DNA from: Streptomyces nigrescens
GTDB lineage: Bacteria; Actinomycetota; Actinomycetes; Streptomycetales; Streptomycetaceae
Direction: 5' to 3'
Length of the DNA stretch: 64,000 nucleotides
NCBI GenBank assembly: GCA_024349765.1
Contig: AP026073.1
Location: 5,332,001-5,396,000, forward strand
Part shown: positions 51,068-60,406 of the stretch, one piece after another
Layout: the number at the start of each line of letters is the position of its first letter
How positions within the stretch are numbered: position 1 is the first letter of the stretch
Notes under the pieces: model-generated
What the model was told of the DNA's origin: nothing
The model's database searches: none
What the model saw: only the letters and a program-made list of their open reading frames with translations
Position numbers and translations under genes: made by a program

Positions 51068-51538
51068 CTAAGCGTGCCGACGTACGGCCCGTAGCGCGGC
51101 GGCGCAGCCCGCACCCGCGAGCGCGGCGAGCAGGAGGACCAGCAGGCCGGTCCGGTCCGGTGACCGGAAGGCCAGGTCGGAGTGGCCGTTCAGCACGAAA
51201 CCGTCGTAGAACAGCCAGGACACCAGGGCCACGGCCGGCCGCAGCACCGGCCGGGCGGGCACGGCGGCGAGCAGCGTCAGCAGCGCGAAGACGCCGAGTG
51301 CGACCGCGGGGTGGGCACTGCCCCCGCTCAGCAGCAGGAGGGTCACCAGCAGCGCCGCGGCGACGGCGCCGAGCGGCAAAGCGAGTTCGGCCCCGAGGGT
51401 GCGGCCCGGCGGGACCGGGTGCACGCGCGCCGGGCGGGGCGGCGCCGCGGTGCGCGGGCGGGGGCGTGTGGGGGCACGGCGGGTGGGCTGCGGGATGTGC
51501 GGGCGGCCCCAGGACGCCGGGGGATGCAGGGTGACCAC
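51068..51538 (-). CDS. DUF4118 (KdpD-type membrane domain) protein
   Basis: A 156-residue membrane protein. After a Pro/Arg-rich start, four hydrophobic helices follow: GAVAAALLVTLLLLSG, AVALGVFALLTLLAAVPA, VLRPAVALVSWLFYDGFVL and TGLLVLLLAALAGAGCAAAL. SWLFYDGFVLNGH is the DUF4118 signature, best known from the potassium-sensing kinase KdpD. There is no kinase part here. The GTG start has AGGAGG 7 bases upstream. It is divergent from the KimA-like permease, which hints at a shared link to potassium. Confidence 0.75.
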   Translation of the reverse strand: MVTLHPPASWGRPHIPQPTRRAPTRPRPRTAAPPRPARVHPVPPGRTLGAELALPLGAVAAALLVTLLLLSGGSAHPAVALGVFALLTLLAAVPARPVLRPAVALVSWLFYDGFVLNGHSDLAFRSPDRTGLLVLLLAALAGAGCAAALRAVRRHA

Positions 51539-51781
51539 GGGAACACCTCCTGCCTCGGAACTCCTGCCAGCGTGCGCGTCCGAGGGGGCACGAGGCCGCC
51601 TTGTCGGGGGCTTTGACGCCGTGTGTACGGGCCGCAGCGGCATCTTGACGCGATCCTGACGCCGGGTTGGCGCACGGAGCGGGCAGAAGTGGCCAGGGTG
51701 GCAGAAACGGGCGGTGGCCGGTGATGCATACTCGCTCCTCGTTGCCCGAACCGACGACCGATGAACGACAGGACGATCCGC

Positions 51782-53758
51782 ATGAGCACGCGTACCCAGG
51801 CGGAGCCCGCGCCTGCCGCCCCGGCCGTTCCCGGCCAACGGTGGCGCAGCTGGCTGCTGGACGGACTGAGCAGCCGGGCCGCACGCCACCCCGGGCCGCA
51901 CGGCACGCCGCCGGCCGAGCACAAGGGGCACCACTGGTGGCGCGTCATGTGCCTCACGGGTGTCGACTACTTCTCGACGCTCGGGTACCAGCCGGGCATC
52001 GCCGCGCTGGCGGCCGGGCTGCTCTCGCCGTTCGCCACCCTGGTGCTGATCGCGCTGACCCTGCTCGGTGCCCTGCCGGTGTACCGCAGGGTGGCCAAGG
52101 AAAGCCCGAACGGCGAGGGTTCGATCGCCATGCTGGAGCGGCTGCTGCCCTGGTGGGCGGGGAAGCTGCTGGTCCTGGTGCTGCTGGGATTCGCCGCCAC
52201 GGACTTCGTCATCACGATGACGCTGTCGGCCGCCGACGCCTCGGCGCACGTGGTGGAGAACCCGTTCGCGCCGCAGGCGCTGCACGGTGCGAACCTGTGG
52301 ATCACCTTGCTGCTGCTGGCCGCGCTGGGCGCGGTGTTCCTCAAGGGCTTCCGCGAGGCGATCGGCATCGCCGTCGGGCTCGTCGGGCTGTACCTGGCGC
52401 TGAACGTCGTCGTGCTGGGCACCGCGGCCTGGCACGTGCTGGCGCACCCGGTGGTGGTCGGTGACTGGTGGGGCGCGATGACCGCCGAGCACTCCTCACC
52501 GCTGGCGATCGTCGGGGTGGCGCTGCTGGTCTTCCCGAAGCTGGCGCTGGGCATGTCCGGCTTCGAGACCGGGGTGGCGGTGATGCCGCAGATCCGCGGT
52601 GAGGCCACCGACACCGCGGCCAAGCCGGCCGGCCGGATCCGCGGCACCCGCCGGCTGCTGACCACCGCGGCGCTGATCATGAGCGGTTTCCTGCTGCTGT
52701 CGAGCCTGGCCACCACCCTGCTGATCCCGCAGAAGGAGTTCGAGACCGGCGGTTCGGCCAACGGCCGCGCGCTGGCCTATCTGGCGCACCAGTACCTGGG
52801 CGAGGGGTTCGGCACGGTCTACGACGTCTCCACCATCGCCATCCTCTGGTTCGCCGGTGCCTCGGCGATGGCCGGTCTGCTCAATCTCGTACCGCGCTAT
52901 CTGCCGCGCTACGGCATGGCCCCGGAGTGGACCCGGGCGGTGCGCCCGCTGGTGCTGATCTTCCTGGCCATCGCCTTCGGCATCACCGTCATCTTCAACG
53001 CCAGCGTCGACGACCAGAGCGGGGCGTACGCGACGGGTGTGCTGGTGCTGATGCTGTCGGCGTCGTTCGCCTCCACCGTCGCGGCCCGGCACCGGCGGCA
53101 CCGGGCGGCCGCCATCGGCTTCGGCGCGATCACCCTGGTCTTCGGCTACACCCTGGTCACCAATGTGATCGAGCGGCCGGACGGTCTGAAGATCGCGCTG
53201 CTGTTCATCCTCGGGATGCTGCTGACCTCGTTCGCGTCCCGGGTGCACCGCGCCTTCGAACTCCGCGCCGTGCAGGTCGACTTCGACGAGACCGCGGGCC
53301 GGCTGATCGACACCGCGATCGCGGCCGGGCCGCTGCGGGTGATCGCGAACGAGCCGCAGGAGCGGGACGCGCAGGAGTACCGGCAGAAGGAGTACAGCCA
53401 GCGCGAGGAGACCCACATACCCGACGGGCGGCCGGTGCTGTTCCTGGAGGTGACGGTCACCGACTCCTCGGACTTCACCACGAACCTGCACGTGCGGGGC
53501 GCGGAGGAGTACGGCGCGCAGATCCTGCGGGTGGAGGGCGCCGGTGTCGCGAACACCATCGCCGCGGTGCTGATGCAGCTGCGCGAGCGGACCGGCCAGG
53601 TGCCGCACGCGTACTTCAACTGGACCGAGGGCCATCCGCTGAGCCATCTGCTGCGGTTCCTGGTCTTCGGTGACGGTGAGGTCGCGCCGGTGACCCGCGA
53701 GGTCCTGCGCCGCGCCGAGCCGGACCCGCGCCGCCGCCCGCGCGTCCACGTGGGCTAG
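51782..53758 (+). CDS. APC-superfamily permease (KimA/KUP-like) with cytoplasmic domain
   Basis: A 658-residue permease. About 12 transmembrane segments occupy residues 50-480. [19 protein letters not shown] and [18 protein letters not shown] correspond to the APC helix 1 and 3 regions; the form resembles KimA/KUP-type potassium transporters more than amino-acid permeases. A soluble C-terminal domain of about 170 residues ([22 protein letters not shown] onward) follows. Substrate assignment is tentative. The start at 51782 is preceded by aggacg; an in-frame ATG at 51761 is the alternative. The 240-bp upstream region shows no ydaO-type riboswitch that I can recognise. Confidence 0.82.
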   Translation: MSTRTQAEPAPAAPAVPGQRWRSWLLDGLSSRAARHPGPHGTPPAEHKGHHWWRVMCLTGVDYFSTLGYQPGIAALAAGLLSPFATLVLIALTLLGALPVYRRVAKESPNGEGSIAMLERLLPWWAGKLLVLVLLGFAATDFVITMTLSAADASAHVVENPFAPQALHGANLWITLLLLAALGAVFLKGFREAIGIAVGLVGLYLALNVVVLGTAAWHVLAHPVVVGDWWGAMTAEHSSPLAIVGVALLVFPKLALGMSGFETGVAVMPQIRGEATDTAAKPAGRIRGTRRLLTTAALIMSGFLLLSSLATTLLIPQKEFETGGSANGRALAYLAHQYLGEGFGTVYDVSTIAILWFAGASAMAGLLNLVPRYLPRYGMAPEWTRAVRPLVLIFLAIAFGITVIFNASVDDQSGAYATGVLVLMLSASFASTVAARHRRHRAAAIGFGAITLVFGYTLVTNVIERPDGLKIALLFILGMLLTSFASRVHRAFELRAVQVDFDETAGRLIDTAIAAGPLRVIANEPQERDAQEYRQKEYSQREETHIPDGRPVLFLEVTVTDSSDFTTNLHVRGAEEYGAQILRVEGAGVANTIAAVLMQLRERTGQVPHAYFNWTEGHPLSHLLRFLVFGDGEVAPVTREVLRRAEPDPRRRPRVHVG

Positions 53759-53831
53759 CCCGCAGGCAGCAGAACCTCTGACGCCCGGCCCTCGTACATC
53801 GTGGGGCCGGGCGTCTCGCACGTCGGCACGG

Positions 53832-54053
53832 TCAGCCGCGGCGGCCGAGGGCCTTCGCGCGGGTGTGGGACCAGCCGGTCAGCAGCACGCCCACCGCGAC
53901 GAGCAGGCCGTGCGCGGCCAGCGTGCCGCCGAAGCCGGCGCCGAGCCAGCCGAGCAGTCCGGTGTTCCGGTGGTCGACGAGCAGCCGGATCGCCCCCTGG
54001 GTGAACACCACCATCGCGGCCGCCCCGATGATCTGCAGGATGTCGTACTTCAT
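53832..54053 (-). CDS. Small two-helix membrane protein
   Basis: A 73-residue protein with two hydrophobic segments: IIGAAAMVVFTQGAIRLLV and the Gly/Ala-rich LGWLGAGFGGTLAAHGLLVAVGVLL, joined by a short basic loop (DHRNTG). The C-terminus is basic (SHTRAKALGRRG). No family is recognised. The start MKYDILQI at 54053 is chosen over the upstream MMDQ because the latter lies in an unusual extension. It is divergent from the TetR gene, and three palindromes fill the intergenic space, so it is the likely target of that regulator. Confidence 0.7.
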   Translation of the reverse strand: MKYDILQIIGAAAMVVFTQGAIRLLVDHRNTGLLGWLGAGFGGTLAAHGLLVAVGVLLTGWSHTRAKALGRRG

Positions 54054-54093
54054 GGTGCGCAGGTCCCCCTCGCATGCCTGGTCCATCACTTTC

Positions 54094-54135
54094 CGTCCCG
54101 CAGCGGGACGTTACGAACGTACCATTGAGAAATGG
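54094..54135. promoter_or_regulatory. Three consecutive palindromes in a divergent promoter region
   Basis: CGTCCCGC-A-GCGGGACG (54094-54110), ACGTT-ACG-AACGT (54108-54120) and CCATT-GAGA-AATGG (54122-54135) lie side by side between the small membrane protein and TetR genes. The first two overlap by 3 bases. They are candidate TetR operators. Confidence 0.6.
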
Positions 54136-54205
54136 GCGTTCAGCCTTGGAATTGCAGGCGAATTCGCATTCCGTCACACATTTTCAGGTGCCGTGGAGGG
54201 AAATT

Positions 54206-55036
54206 GTGCGTGACGAAAAGGACCGGGTGACCGGTCGTGCGTGCCGTATGTGCGGTACGGCGACGGCGCCGGCCGGACGCGGGCGGCCGGCGCTGTACTG
54301 CTCCCGCAGCTGCCAGGCCAAGGCGTACCGGCGGCGCAAGCAGCCGCCGGCTCCCCCGGCCGCACCGCCGGCCGGTTCCGCCGCGCAGGCCCGGCGCCGC
54401 CGGCAGATCGCCGAGGCGCTCTGGCGGATCGCCGCCGAGCGGGGGCTGCACGCGGCGAGCCTGCGGGAGGTGGCCACGGAGGCCGGGGTGTCACTGCGCG
54501 CGGTCCAGTACCACTTCCGGAGCAAGCACCAGCTGCTGGTCGACGCGCTGCACCTGCTGCACGAGGAGAACGAGCGGATCGCCCGGTCCCGGTTCCGCCA
54601 GGACCCGGCCGATCCGCGTGCCGTGCTGCGCGCCGTCCTGGAGGAGTTCCTGCCGCTGGACGCCCAACGGGCCACCGCACTACGGGTGTTCGCGGCCTAT
54701 TACGCCCGGAGCCTGACCGATCCGGCGCTCGCCGCGGTCTTCCTGGCCGCCGAGCAGCCCCTGGAGCGGCTGGTGGCGGACCTGATCGGGGCGGCCCGCG
54801 ACGCGGGGCGGACCGCCCCCGGGCTCGACCCGTGGCGCGAGGCCGATCTGCTGGTCTCCGGGGCCATCGGGCTGGGCGGCGACGTCCTGCACCGGCGCCG
54901 CTCGCTGGAGGACGTCCGGCGCACCCTGGACTACCACCTGGAACGGATCTTCGCCGGGGACCGGGCGCATACGGCGCAGGTCCCCGGCGGAGGTCCGGGC
55001 GAGGGCGGTCAGCGTGACACGGCGGGCCCGGGATAG
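54206..55036 (+). CDS. TetR-family regulator with N-terminal cysteine cluster
   Basis: A 276-residue TetR protein. The HTH is clear: EALWRIAAERGLHAASLREVATEAGVSL then RAVQYHFRSKHQLLVDALHL. Before it, the first 60 residues hold a cysteine cluster CRMCGT and YCSRSCQAKAYRRRK, a zinc-finger-like pattern that is unusual in front of a TetR HTH, though seen in some streptomycete regulators. The GTG start at 54206 is chosen for GGAGGG at 54195; a much longer frame is open upstream. The divergent small membrane protein and the three palindromes suggest autoregulation and a local target. Its 3' end overlaps the acyltransferase fragment by 28 bp. Confidence 0.87.
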   Translation: MRDEKDRVTGRACRMCGTATAPAGRGRPALYCSRSCQAKAYRRRKQPPAPPAAPPAGSAAQARRRRQIAEALWRIAAERGLHAASLREVATEAGVSLRAVQYHFRSKHQLLVDALHLLHEENERIARSRFRQDPADPRAVLRAVLEEFLPLDAQRATALRVFAAYYARSLTDPALAAVFLAAEQPLERLVADLIGAARDAGRTAPGLDPWREADLLVSGAIGLGGDVLHRRRSLEDVRRTLDYHLERIFAGDRAHTAQVPGGGPGEGGQRDTAGPG

Positions 55037-56031
55037 AACTCGCGCGGCCGGCCGCGGCTGTCCTTGAGCCGGCCGAGCAGACTCGCCGGGTACTCGACGA
55101 GCCAGTAGCTCGCGGCGGCCACCGGCAGCGCCGCCAGGAACACGATCAGCAGGGCGGGCCAGAAGCCCGCCTGGCCGCCGGGCAGCAGCCCCGCGTGGTG
55201 CAACTGGAGCATCACCGGTTCGTGCCAGATGAACAGGCTGTAGCTGACCAGCCCGACGGCGGTCAGCCAGCGGGCCGTCAACAGCCGGTGCCAGGGCGGG
55301 GGTTGGCGTACGTGGAGGGTGCAAAAGATCAGCACCACCCAGAGCACCGAGGCGATCGGGTGGTAGAAGGTGAAGGTGAAGTTCTCCGGACCGGAGTCCA
55401 GGGAGAGCGCGAACAGTCCGGCCAGCGCGAGCCCGGCCGGCAGCAGCGCGGCGCGCGGGCCGAGCCGGCCCCGGTCACCGAGCGCGGCCGTCACGACGGC
55501 CAGCCCCATCCCGGCCGCGAACCCGCCGAAGCGGGCCTGCGGACCGAAGTACACCACCCAGTCGGTGTGCGGCACCCCGAACCCGTAGTGGGCGACGGCG
55601 ATCCAGGCGAGCGGCGCGGCGTACAGCACCGCGCAGCCGACCGCGCACACCGCCACCCGGCTGCCGCGCCGCCGCAGCGGCCGGCAGGCCCGTACGGCCA
55701 GCGGGCCGAGCGCCACCAGCACCGCGTAGAACAGCACCTCCAGCGACAGCGACCAGGTGGGGCCCAGGGTGTAGAAGATCCGCTGCTGGTCGAAGACGTG
55801 GGTGAAGGTGAGGTGTTCCACCAGGTCCCGCCAGTTGCCCGGCAGGGACGGGTTGCGGCCGGCCCAGACGACCAGCACCGCCAGCACGTACAGCGGCAGG
55901 ATCCGGATCGCGCGCCGGAAGAGGAACAGCCGGGCCGGGCGGAGCGGGCGCCCGTCGATCGCGGCCCGCGCGTACGACAGCGTGAGCAGGTACGCGGACA
56001 GCACGAAGAACAGGTCGATGAAGCGGCGGCC
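55009..56031 (-). pseudogene. Acyltransferase-3 family membrane protein, N-terminally truncated
   Basis: The recognisable frame begins about 56031 (GRRFIDLFFVLSAYLLTLSY) and runs to 55009, about 340 residues with nine or so membrane helices. LFFVLSAYLLT, FLFRRAIRILPLYVLAVLVV and GPTWSLSLEVLFYAVL are typical of acyltransferase-3 (OafA/YrhL-like) proteins. The first helix with the catalytic His and Arg is absent. No good start or ribosome site precedes the fragment; a GTG at 56004 is the only near option. Immediately upstream, in another frame, lies the end of the REC/GGDEF gene. A deletion joining the two genes is the simplest explanation. Confidence 0.65.
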
Positions 56032-57031
56032 GGCGGTGCCGGTGCGGCGTGCCGCGCATCCAGGGCGCGTACCGGACCGGCCGCAGGTCGCGGTGGCGGA
56101 GCGCTTCCTGCACGGCGTCCAGGGCCTGCGCGGTGGCCTCGGTGCCGGCCGCGCAGCCGGTGAGCGGCAGCCAGCCGATGGCCGGGGTGAGGCGGACGTT
56201 CTCGTCGGCGACGATGAAGCGGGTGCCGGCCACGGTGGCGGCGAACTTCACCAGGCCCCGGCGGGCGGTCTCCTCGTCGACGCCGGGCAGCAGCATCAGC
56301 AGATGGCCGTCGTCGTCCCAGCCGAGCCGGTCGCAGAAGCTGCCGGCCTGCTCGGCCACCCCGGCCAGCCGCTCGGCGACCTCCCGGCGGACCCGCGGCC
56401 CGAGCCGGGCCTCCAGGGTGGTCATCTCGGCGACCCCGACGACGGCGAGCACCCCGCCGTGCCGGGCGGCCTCCGGGCGCCGGAGCTCGCGGTCGAGCTC
56501 GTCCAGGAAGTGCGGCTGGGAGTAGAGGCCGGTGCGCGGGTCGCGCAGCAGGCTCTCGACGGGGACCGGGACGCGGCGGAGCTTGGCCTCGATCCGGGCG
56601 GAGAGTTCGACCGGGTCGGAGGCCTCGGGTATGCAGTCGTCGGCGCCCTGCCGGAGCATGTCGACGACGTCGGCGGGCTCCGGGGTGGCGGTGACCATGA
56701 GCAGCGGCAGCGCCCGCCCGGCGGGGGCGGTGCGGACCTCGCGGATCACCTCCAGACCGGTGTCGTGGTCCGCGACCGCGCCGGGACCGGCGTACCCGTC
56801 GGGGGCGTCGAGGGCGACGATGGCGTCCGGGTGCGCCTGGCCCATCCGCCGGTAGACCTCGCCGGGCGGGGCGTGGCTGACGTCGTGGCCGGTGGCGCGC
56901 AGGGTCCGGGTGAGGCGCTCCAGGCGCGGTCCTGGGGCGCCGACGACGAGTACGTGCGTCGTCGCGTCGAGTGCGTCGTCGAGCAGGGCCGTGGGTGAGC
57001 CCTGGTGGTTGTCGTGGTGCGAAGTGAGCAC
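55475..57031 (-). CDS. REC/degenerate-GGDEF protein whose 3' part runs out of frame into the acyltransferase remnant
   Basis: From the GTG at 57031 (AAAGGA upstream) about 330 residues look authentic. A receiver-like domain (HVLVVGAPGPRLERLTRTLRAT, PLLMVTATPEPADVVDMLRQGADD) comes first, then a GGDEF-like domain starting DPRTGLYSQPHFLDELDRELRR. The GGDEF motif itself is lost: the position reads RLGWDDDGHLLMLLPG, so cyclase activity is unlikely. After YAPWMRGTP (about 56040) the remaining 190 codons are a meaningless Arg/Pro-rich frame of the acyltransferase region, ending at 55475. The original C-terminus has probably been lost. Confidence 0.7.
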   Translation of the reverse strand: MLTSHHDNHQGSPTALLDDALDATTHVLVVGAPGPRLERLTRTLRATGHDVSHAPPGEVYRRMGQAHPDAIVALDAPDGYAGPGAVADHDTGLEVIREVRTAPAGRALPLLMVTATPEPADVVDMLRQGADDCIPEASDPVELSARIEAKLRRVPVPVESLLRDPRTGLYSQPHFLDELDRELRRPEAARHGGVLAVVGVAEMTTLEARLGPRVRREVAERLAGVAEQAGSFCDRLGWDDDGHLLMLLPGVDEETARRGLVKFAATVAGTRFIVADENVRLTPAIGWLPLTGCAAGTEATAQALDAVQEALRHRDLRPVRYAPWMRGTPHRHRRPPLHRPVLRAVRVPAHAVVRAGRDRRAPAPPGPAVPLPARDPDPAAVRAGGAGRLGRPQPVPAGQLAGPGGTPHLHPRLRPAADLLHPGPHLVAVAGGAVLRGAGGARPAGRTGLPAAAAARQPGGGVRGRLRGAVRRAARLDRRRPLRVRGAAHRLGGVLRSAGPLRRVRGRDGAGRRDGRAR

Positions 57032-57449
57032 CTGGGAATGTCCTTTCGTGCAAGGAGACATGCGAAAGCGGGCCCGGGCGCCGTACGTGCGGCGGTCCCG
57101 GACCGTCAGCCGGTTCAGTCGGCTGTCAGATGCATGACATGCGTTTCGCCGCGGTCGTTCTGGATGTCCGTCTCTCCGCGGGACGGACGACGACGCGCGG
57201 ACGCACGGCCGCTAACGCAGCCTCCAAGCCTCGGAACGCATCGCGGCGTTCCTGCATTGCTCGCATATGAAGGGTCCCATCCTGATCGGATTGTGGGGGG
57301 AGGACCGGATGTCAGGTGTGCAGCCGGCCGGTCCGCCACGCGTTCCGGTCGGCAACGCCAGCCTCGGGGTTCACTGTGACGCCCCACCTTCATCTGCGTA
57401 ACGCTCTCATTACAGCCCGCCGTCCGAGCGGTCTCGATGTGCGCTACCA

Positions 57450-57465
57450 CCCGGTAAGCACCGGG
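57450..57465 (+). promoter_or_regulatory. Palindrome upstream of the 57590 regulator
   Basis: CCCGGT-AAGC-ACCGGG is a perfect 6-4-6 palindrome 125 bp before the ATG of the XRE-type gene and may be its operator. The rest of 57032-57589 holds no supported gene. Confidence 0.35.
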
Positions 57466-57589
57466 CTATCGGCTATACCCAGTAAGCGAGTTGATGAGGG
57501 AAATGGGACAGATCGTACGCTTCTGACGCACCGACCCCTCACACCGCCCCGGCGCCTTCGAGTCGAAGGAGAAATGGAGGTTCGTACCT

Positions 57590-58414
57590 ATGGACGATCT
57601 GTTAATCTGCCCGCTCCTGGATGTTCCTCCATCTCCCCTCCCCCCCCAAAGCACCCTCGAGCGCCGGGTGCAGCGAGGTGTCCCGCACGTGTACAGCACT
57701 CCGTTTTCGCCCGCAGAGGCCAGATCCGCGCGGGCCCGCGTGGGCCTGACCACGGCTCAGGTCGCCCAGTCCATGACGGCCTGCGGCGCGCCGGTCCGGC
57801 CCGAGCTCATCGAGGCCTGGGAGTACGGCTCCCAGGCGCCCACCGAGGCCCAGCTGTTCGTCCTCGCGGACGTCCTGTGGTGCCCGCCGACCGTGCTGAT
57901 GGGCGTCGAGCCGCGGACCCTGGCCGAGCACCGGATGGCCCGTCAGATCGGGGTGGACCGGCTGGCCCAGCTGATCGGCATGGACCCGGCGGCCTACCGG
58001 GCGGCGGAGGCCGCGAACCGGTGGAACGGTGACTACCGCCAGACCAAGGCCCTGGTGGAGGCGCTCGGGCTGTCGCTGCGGAAGCTGATCGGCGTGATGG
58101 GACGGGACGAGGAACTCGCCGGGCACCTGCGGTCGGCCATCGAGGGCCGCTGGAAGGCACACGTCGGACCGGTCATCGAGATCACCACGCTGAACAAGAC
58201 CCGGGTGAGCGACGCGCTGCGCACCATGCACGCGGAGTTCGCGGAGTTCTCCGAGCGCTACATGGGACACCTGGTGGCGCGCAACGACGACTCCCGCCTC
58301 AAGGAGGTCGCGACCGAACGGTCGGCGTACCTGCGCCGGCTGGCCGACCACTTCTGGGAGCTGATCGGCGAGGCCGGCGAGGCGCCGCCGTTCAACACCG
58401 TGACCACCCGCTAG
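57590..58414 (+). CDS. XRE-type DNA-binding regulator
   Basis: A 274-residue protein with two HTH-like stretches. The first is at about residues 42-105 (ARVGLTTAQVAQSMTACGAPVRPELIEAWEYGSQAPTEAQLFVLADVL). The second follows (RQIGVDRLAQLIGMDPAAYRAAE). A helical C-terminal half with acidic and aromatic residues ends it. The pattern matches Streptomyces proteins annotated as helix-turn-helix regulators; no ligand or target is known. The ATG at 57590 has ggagg at 57575. A competing ATG at 57574 opens a different frame and is not used. It is monocistronic. Confidence 0.8.
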   Translation: MDDLLICPLLDVPPSPLPPQSTLERRVQRGVPHVYSTPFSPAEARSARARVGLTTAQVAQSMTACGAPVRPELIEAWEYGSQAPTEAQLFVLADVLWCPPTVLMGVEPRTLAEHRMARQIGVDRLAQLIGMDPAAYRAAEAANRWNGDYRQTKALVEALGLSLRKLIGVMGRDEELAGHLRSAIEGRWKAHVGPVIEITTLNKTRVSDALRTMHAEFAEFSERYMGHLVARNDDSRLKEVATERSAYLRRLADHFWELIGEAGEAPPFNTVTTR

Positions 58415-58501
58415 GGACGGTCCCACAGGTCTTGGCCGGGAGCGCGGCGGGCGGGGAGGGGTGCGGGCCCTTCCCCGCCCGCCGCGCGTCCGGGGCCATG
58501 C

Positions 58502-60127
58502 TCAATGCGTCGGCGTGCCCCAGTGCGGGCCCTGGGGGCCCTGCGGGTGCTGCGGACCCTGGGGGCGCTGGGGGCCGGGCGGGAAGTGCCGGTCCGGGTC
58601 GGGCGGGAAGTGCGCGACCGGGCCCTGCGGGTCGTACGGGGCGGCCGCCGGGGCGGGGAAGCCCAGCGGGTCGGCGGCGCCCGCCGGGTCCTGGTCGGCC
58701 GGCGAGGGGTACGCCGCGTCGTCCGCCGGCTCCCCGTCGTCCTCCATCTCGTCCCAGTCGATCTCCACCGAGTTGCGGCGGGTGAAGACGTTGAAGAGCA
58801 GGTTCAGCAGGATCGCGGTCAGACCGCCCAGCGTGATCCCGCTGTTGAGGACGGCCCGGACGCCCTCCGGCATCCGCTCGAAGAACGGGGCGACGGCGGT
58901 CGGCAGCATCGCGGCGCCGAGGCTGACCGCCAGGATCAGCGCATTGCGCTCCTCGCGCAGGTCCACCTTGCCGAGGATCTGGATGCCGACGGTGGCGACC
59001 ATGCCGAACATGGAGATCGCCGCACCGCCGAGCACCGCGTGCGGGATCGCGGCGACCAGGCTGCCGACCTTCGGCAGCAGGCCGAGGGCGATCATGAAGA
59101 CGCCGGCCGCGACCACCACGAACCGGCTCATGACCTTGGACATCCGCACCAGACCGATGTTCTCGGCGAATGCCACGTAGGGGAAGGAATTGAAAAGACC
59201 GCCGAGGAGGGTCGCGACACCGTCCGCGCGCAGCGCCCGGGCGACCGTGTCGTTGTCCACCCGCTTCCGCGTGATCTCCCCGATGGCATAGACGTCACCG
59301 GTGGTTTCCACCATCGTGATCAGCATGACGACGACCATCGCGATGATGGGGAACGGCTCGAACTTCGGCATTCCGTAGTGGAAGGGCGTGCTGACCCCGA
59401 ACCAGTCGGCGTTCTGCACCGCGCTGAAGTCCACATCGCCGAAGGCCCAGGCGACCGCGGTCCCGCCGACCAGGCCGAGCAGCACGGCGAGGCTGCTGAG
59501 GTACGGCTTGCCGATCCGGACCACGGCGAGGATGAACAGCAGGGTTCCCAGGGCGTATCCGAGGTTCTTCAGGTCGCCGTATTCCGGCTTCCCGATCAAC
59601 TGCGCACCGCCGGCCGCGTCCTGCAGGGCCTGCGGTATCAGCGTCATGCCGATGATGGTGAGGATGGTGCCGATGACGACCGGCGGGAAGTACTTCACCA
59701 ACTTGCTGAAGAACGGCGCGAAGAGGAAGGTCGCTATGCCCGCGGTGATCACCGCGCCGTAGACGACGAGCAGTCCCGCGGTGCCCCCTCCCGCCCCCTG
59801 GCCGATGGCGATCATCGGGGAGACGGCGGTGAAGGTGACGCCCTGGACCAGCGGCATCTTGGCGCCGATCTTCCAGACGCCCAGGGCCTGGATGATCGAG
59901 GCGATGCCACAGGTGAACAGGTCCGCGTTGATCAGGTAGACGAGCTGTTCGTGGGAGAGTTCCAGGGCGTTCCCGAGCAGGATCGGGACGATGACCGCGG
60001 CCGCGTAGAAGGCGAGGACGTGCTGGAAACCGTAGAGGGCGAGTTTGCCGACGGGGAGCACCTCGTCGACCGGATGCGTTTTCTGGTTCGGGAACTGCGG
60101 GTGTTGTTGTCGGGAGACTCGTGCCAT
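58502..60127 (-). CDS. NCS2 family xanthine/uracil/urate-type permease
   Basis: A 541-residue permease with about 14 membrane segments. PVGKLALYGFQHVLAFYAAAVIVPILLG at the start and MVETTGDVYAIGEIT with GLFNSFPYVAFAENIGLV are signatures of the NAT/NCS2 group (UraA, UacT, PbuX-like); the form is closest to xanthine/urate carriers. The hydrophilic C-terminal tail is Pro/Gly-rich with short repeats of type GPQ (RPQGPQHPQGPQGPH), which is unusual for the family. A 442-bp upstream region with phased repeats separates it from the divergent FHA-ABC gene. It fits the purine theme of the window. Confidence 0.92.
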   Translation of the reverse strand: MARVSRQQHPQFPNQKTHPVDEVLPVGKLALYGFQHVLAFYAAAVIVPILLGNALELSHEQLVYLINADLFTCGIASIIQALGVWKIGAKMPLVQGVTFTAVSPMIAIGQGAGGGTAGLLVVYGAVITAGIATFLFAPFFSKLVKYFPPVVIGTILTIIGMTLIPQALQDAAGGAQLIGKPEYGDLKNLGYALGTLLFILAVVRIGKPYLSSLAVLLGLVGGTAVAWAFGDVDFSAVQNADWFGVSTPFHYGMPKFEPFPIIAMVVVMLITMVETTGDVYAIGEITRKRVDNDTVARALRADGVATLLGGLFNSFPYVAFAENIGLVRMSKVMSRFVVVAAGVFMIALGLLPKVGSLVAAIPHAVLGGAAISMFGMVATVGIQILGKVDLREERNALILAVSLGAAMLPTAVAPFFERMPEGVRAVLNSGITLGGLTAILLNLLFNVFTRRNSVEIDWDEMEDDGEPADDAAYPSPADQDPAGAADPLGFPAPAAAPYDPQGPVAHFPPDPDRHFPPGPQRPQGPQHPQGPQGPHWGTPTH

Positions 60128-60228
60128 CTCTGCCTTGCCTTCAGGAGGTAGGTGAATAAGAAGGACCGGCGCCGTCACGTCCCGGTGGACGGACGGGCCG
60201 GCTGGGTCTTACAAAGCCGACGTTGACC

Positions 60229-60284
60229 GGTGTTGCCGACACCACGTAGCCCTGCGCTGCACTTGCGTCCTGGTTCGGCAGGAC
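60229..60284. promoter_or_regulatory. Two small dyads upstream of the permease
   Basis: GGTGT-TGCCG-ACACC (60229-60243) and GTCCTG-GTTCGG-CAGGAC (60267-60284) lie 100-160 bp upstream of the permease start. Function is not known. Confidence 0.3.
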
Positions 60285-60300
60285 TTCCTTCGATCAGCGC

Positions 60301-60327
60301 GGCAATGTCCGGCATTTCCTGGCATTT
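60301..60327. repeat. Three GGCA(A/T)T direct repeats at 10-bp spacing
   Basis: GGCAATG at 60301, GGCATTT at 60311 and GGCATTT at 60321 repeat at one helical turn. Such phasing is typical of sites for multimeric regulators. Confidence 0.5.
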
Positions 60328-60406
60328 TGCGGGTGGCGGCCAATCGGATCGCTCACTTTAGTTGACCTTCGGCCTTCCTCGCGAGTAACCGGCGGTGTTC
60401 GCTCGC

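Noticed and set aside
51539..51781. ydaO-type c-di-AMP riboswitch before the KimA-like permease
   Set aside because: The gap is 240 bp but I cannot find the conserved core sequences; a covariance search would be needed.
57316..58032. Plus-strand open frame starting before the XRE regulator
   Set aside because: It overlaps the regulator in another frame, loses all structure after 57590 and is Arg/Pro/Gly-rich.
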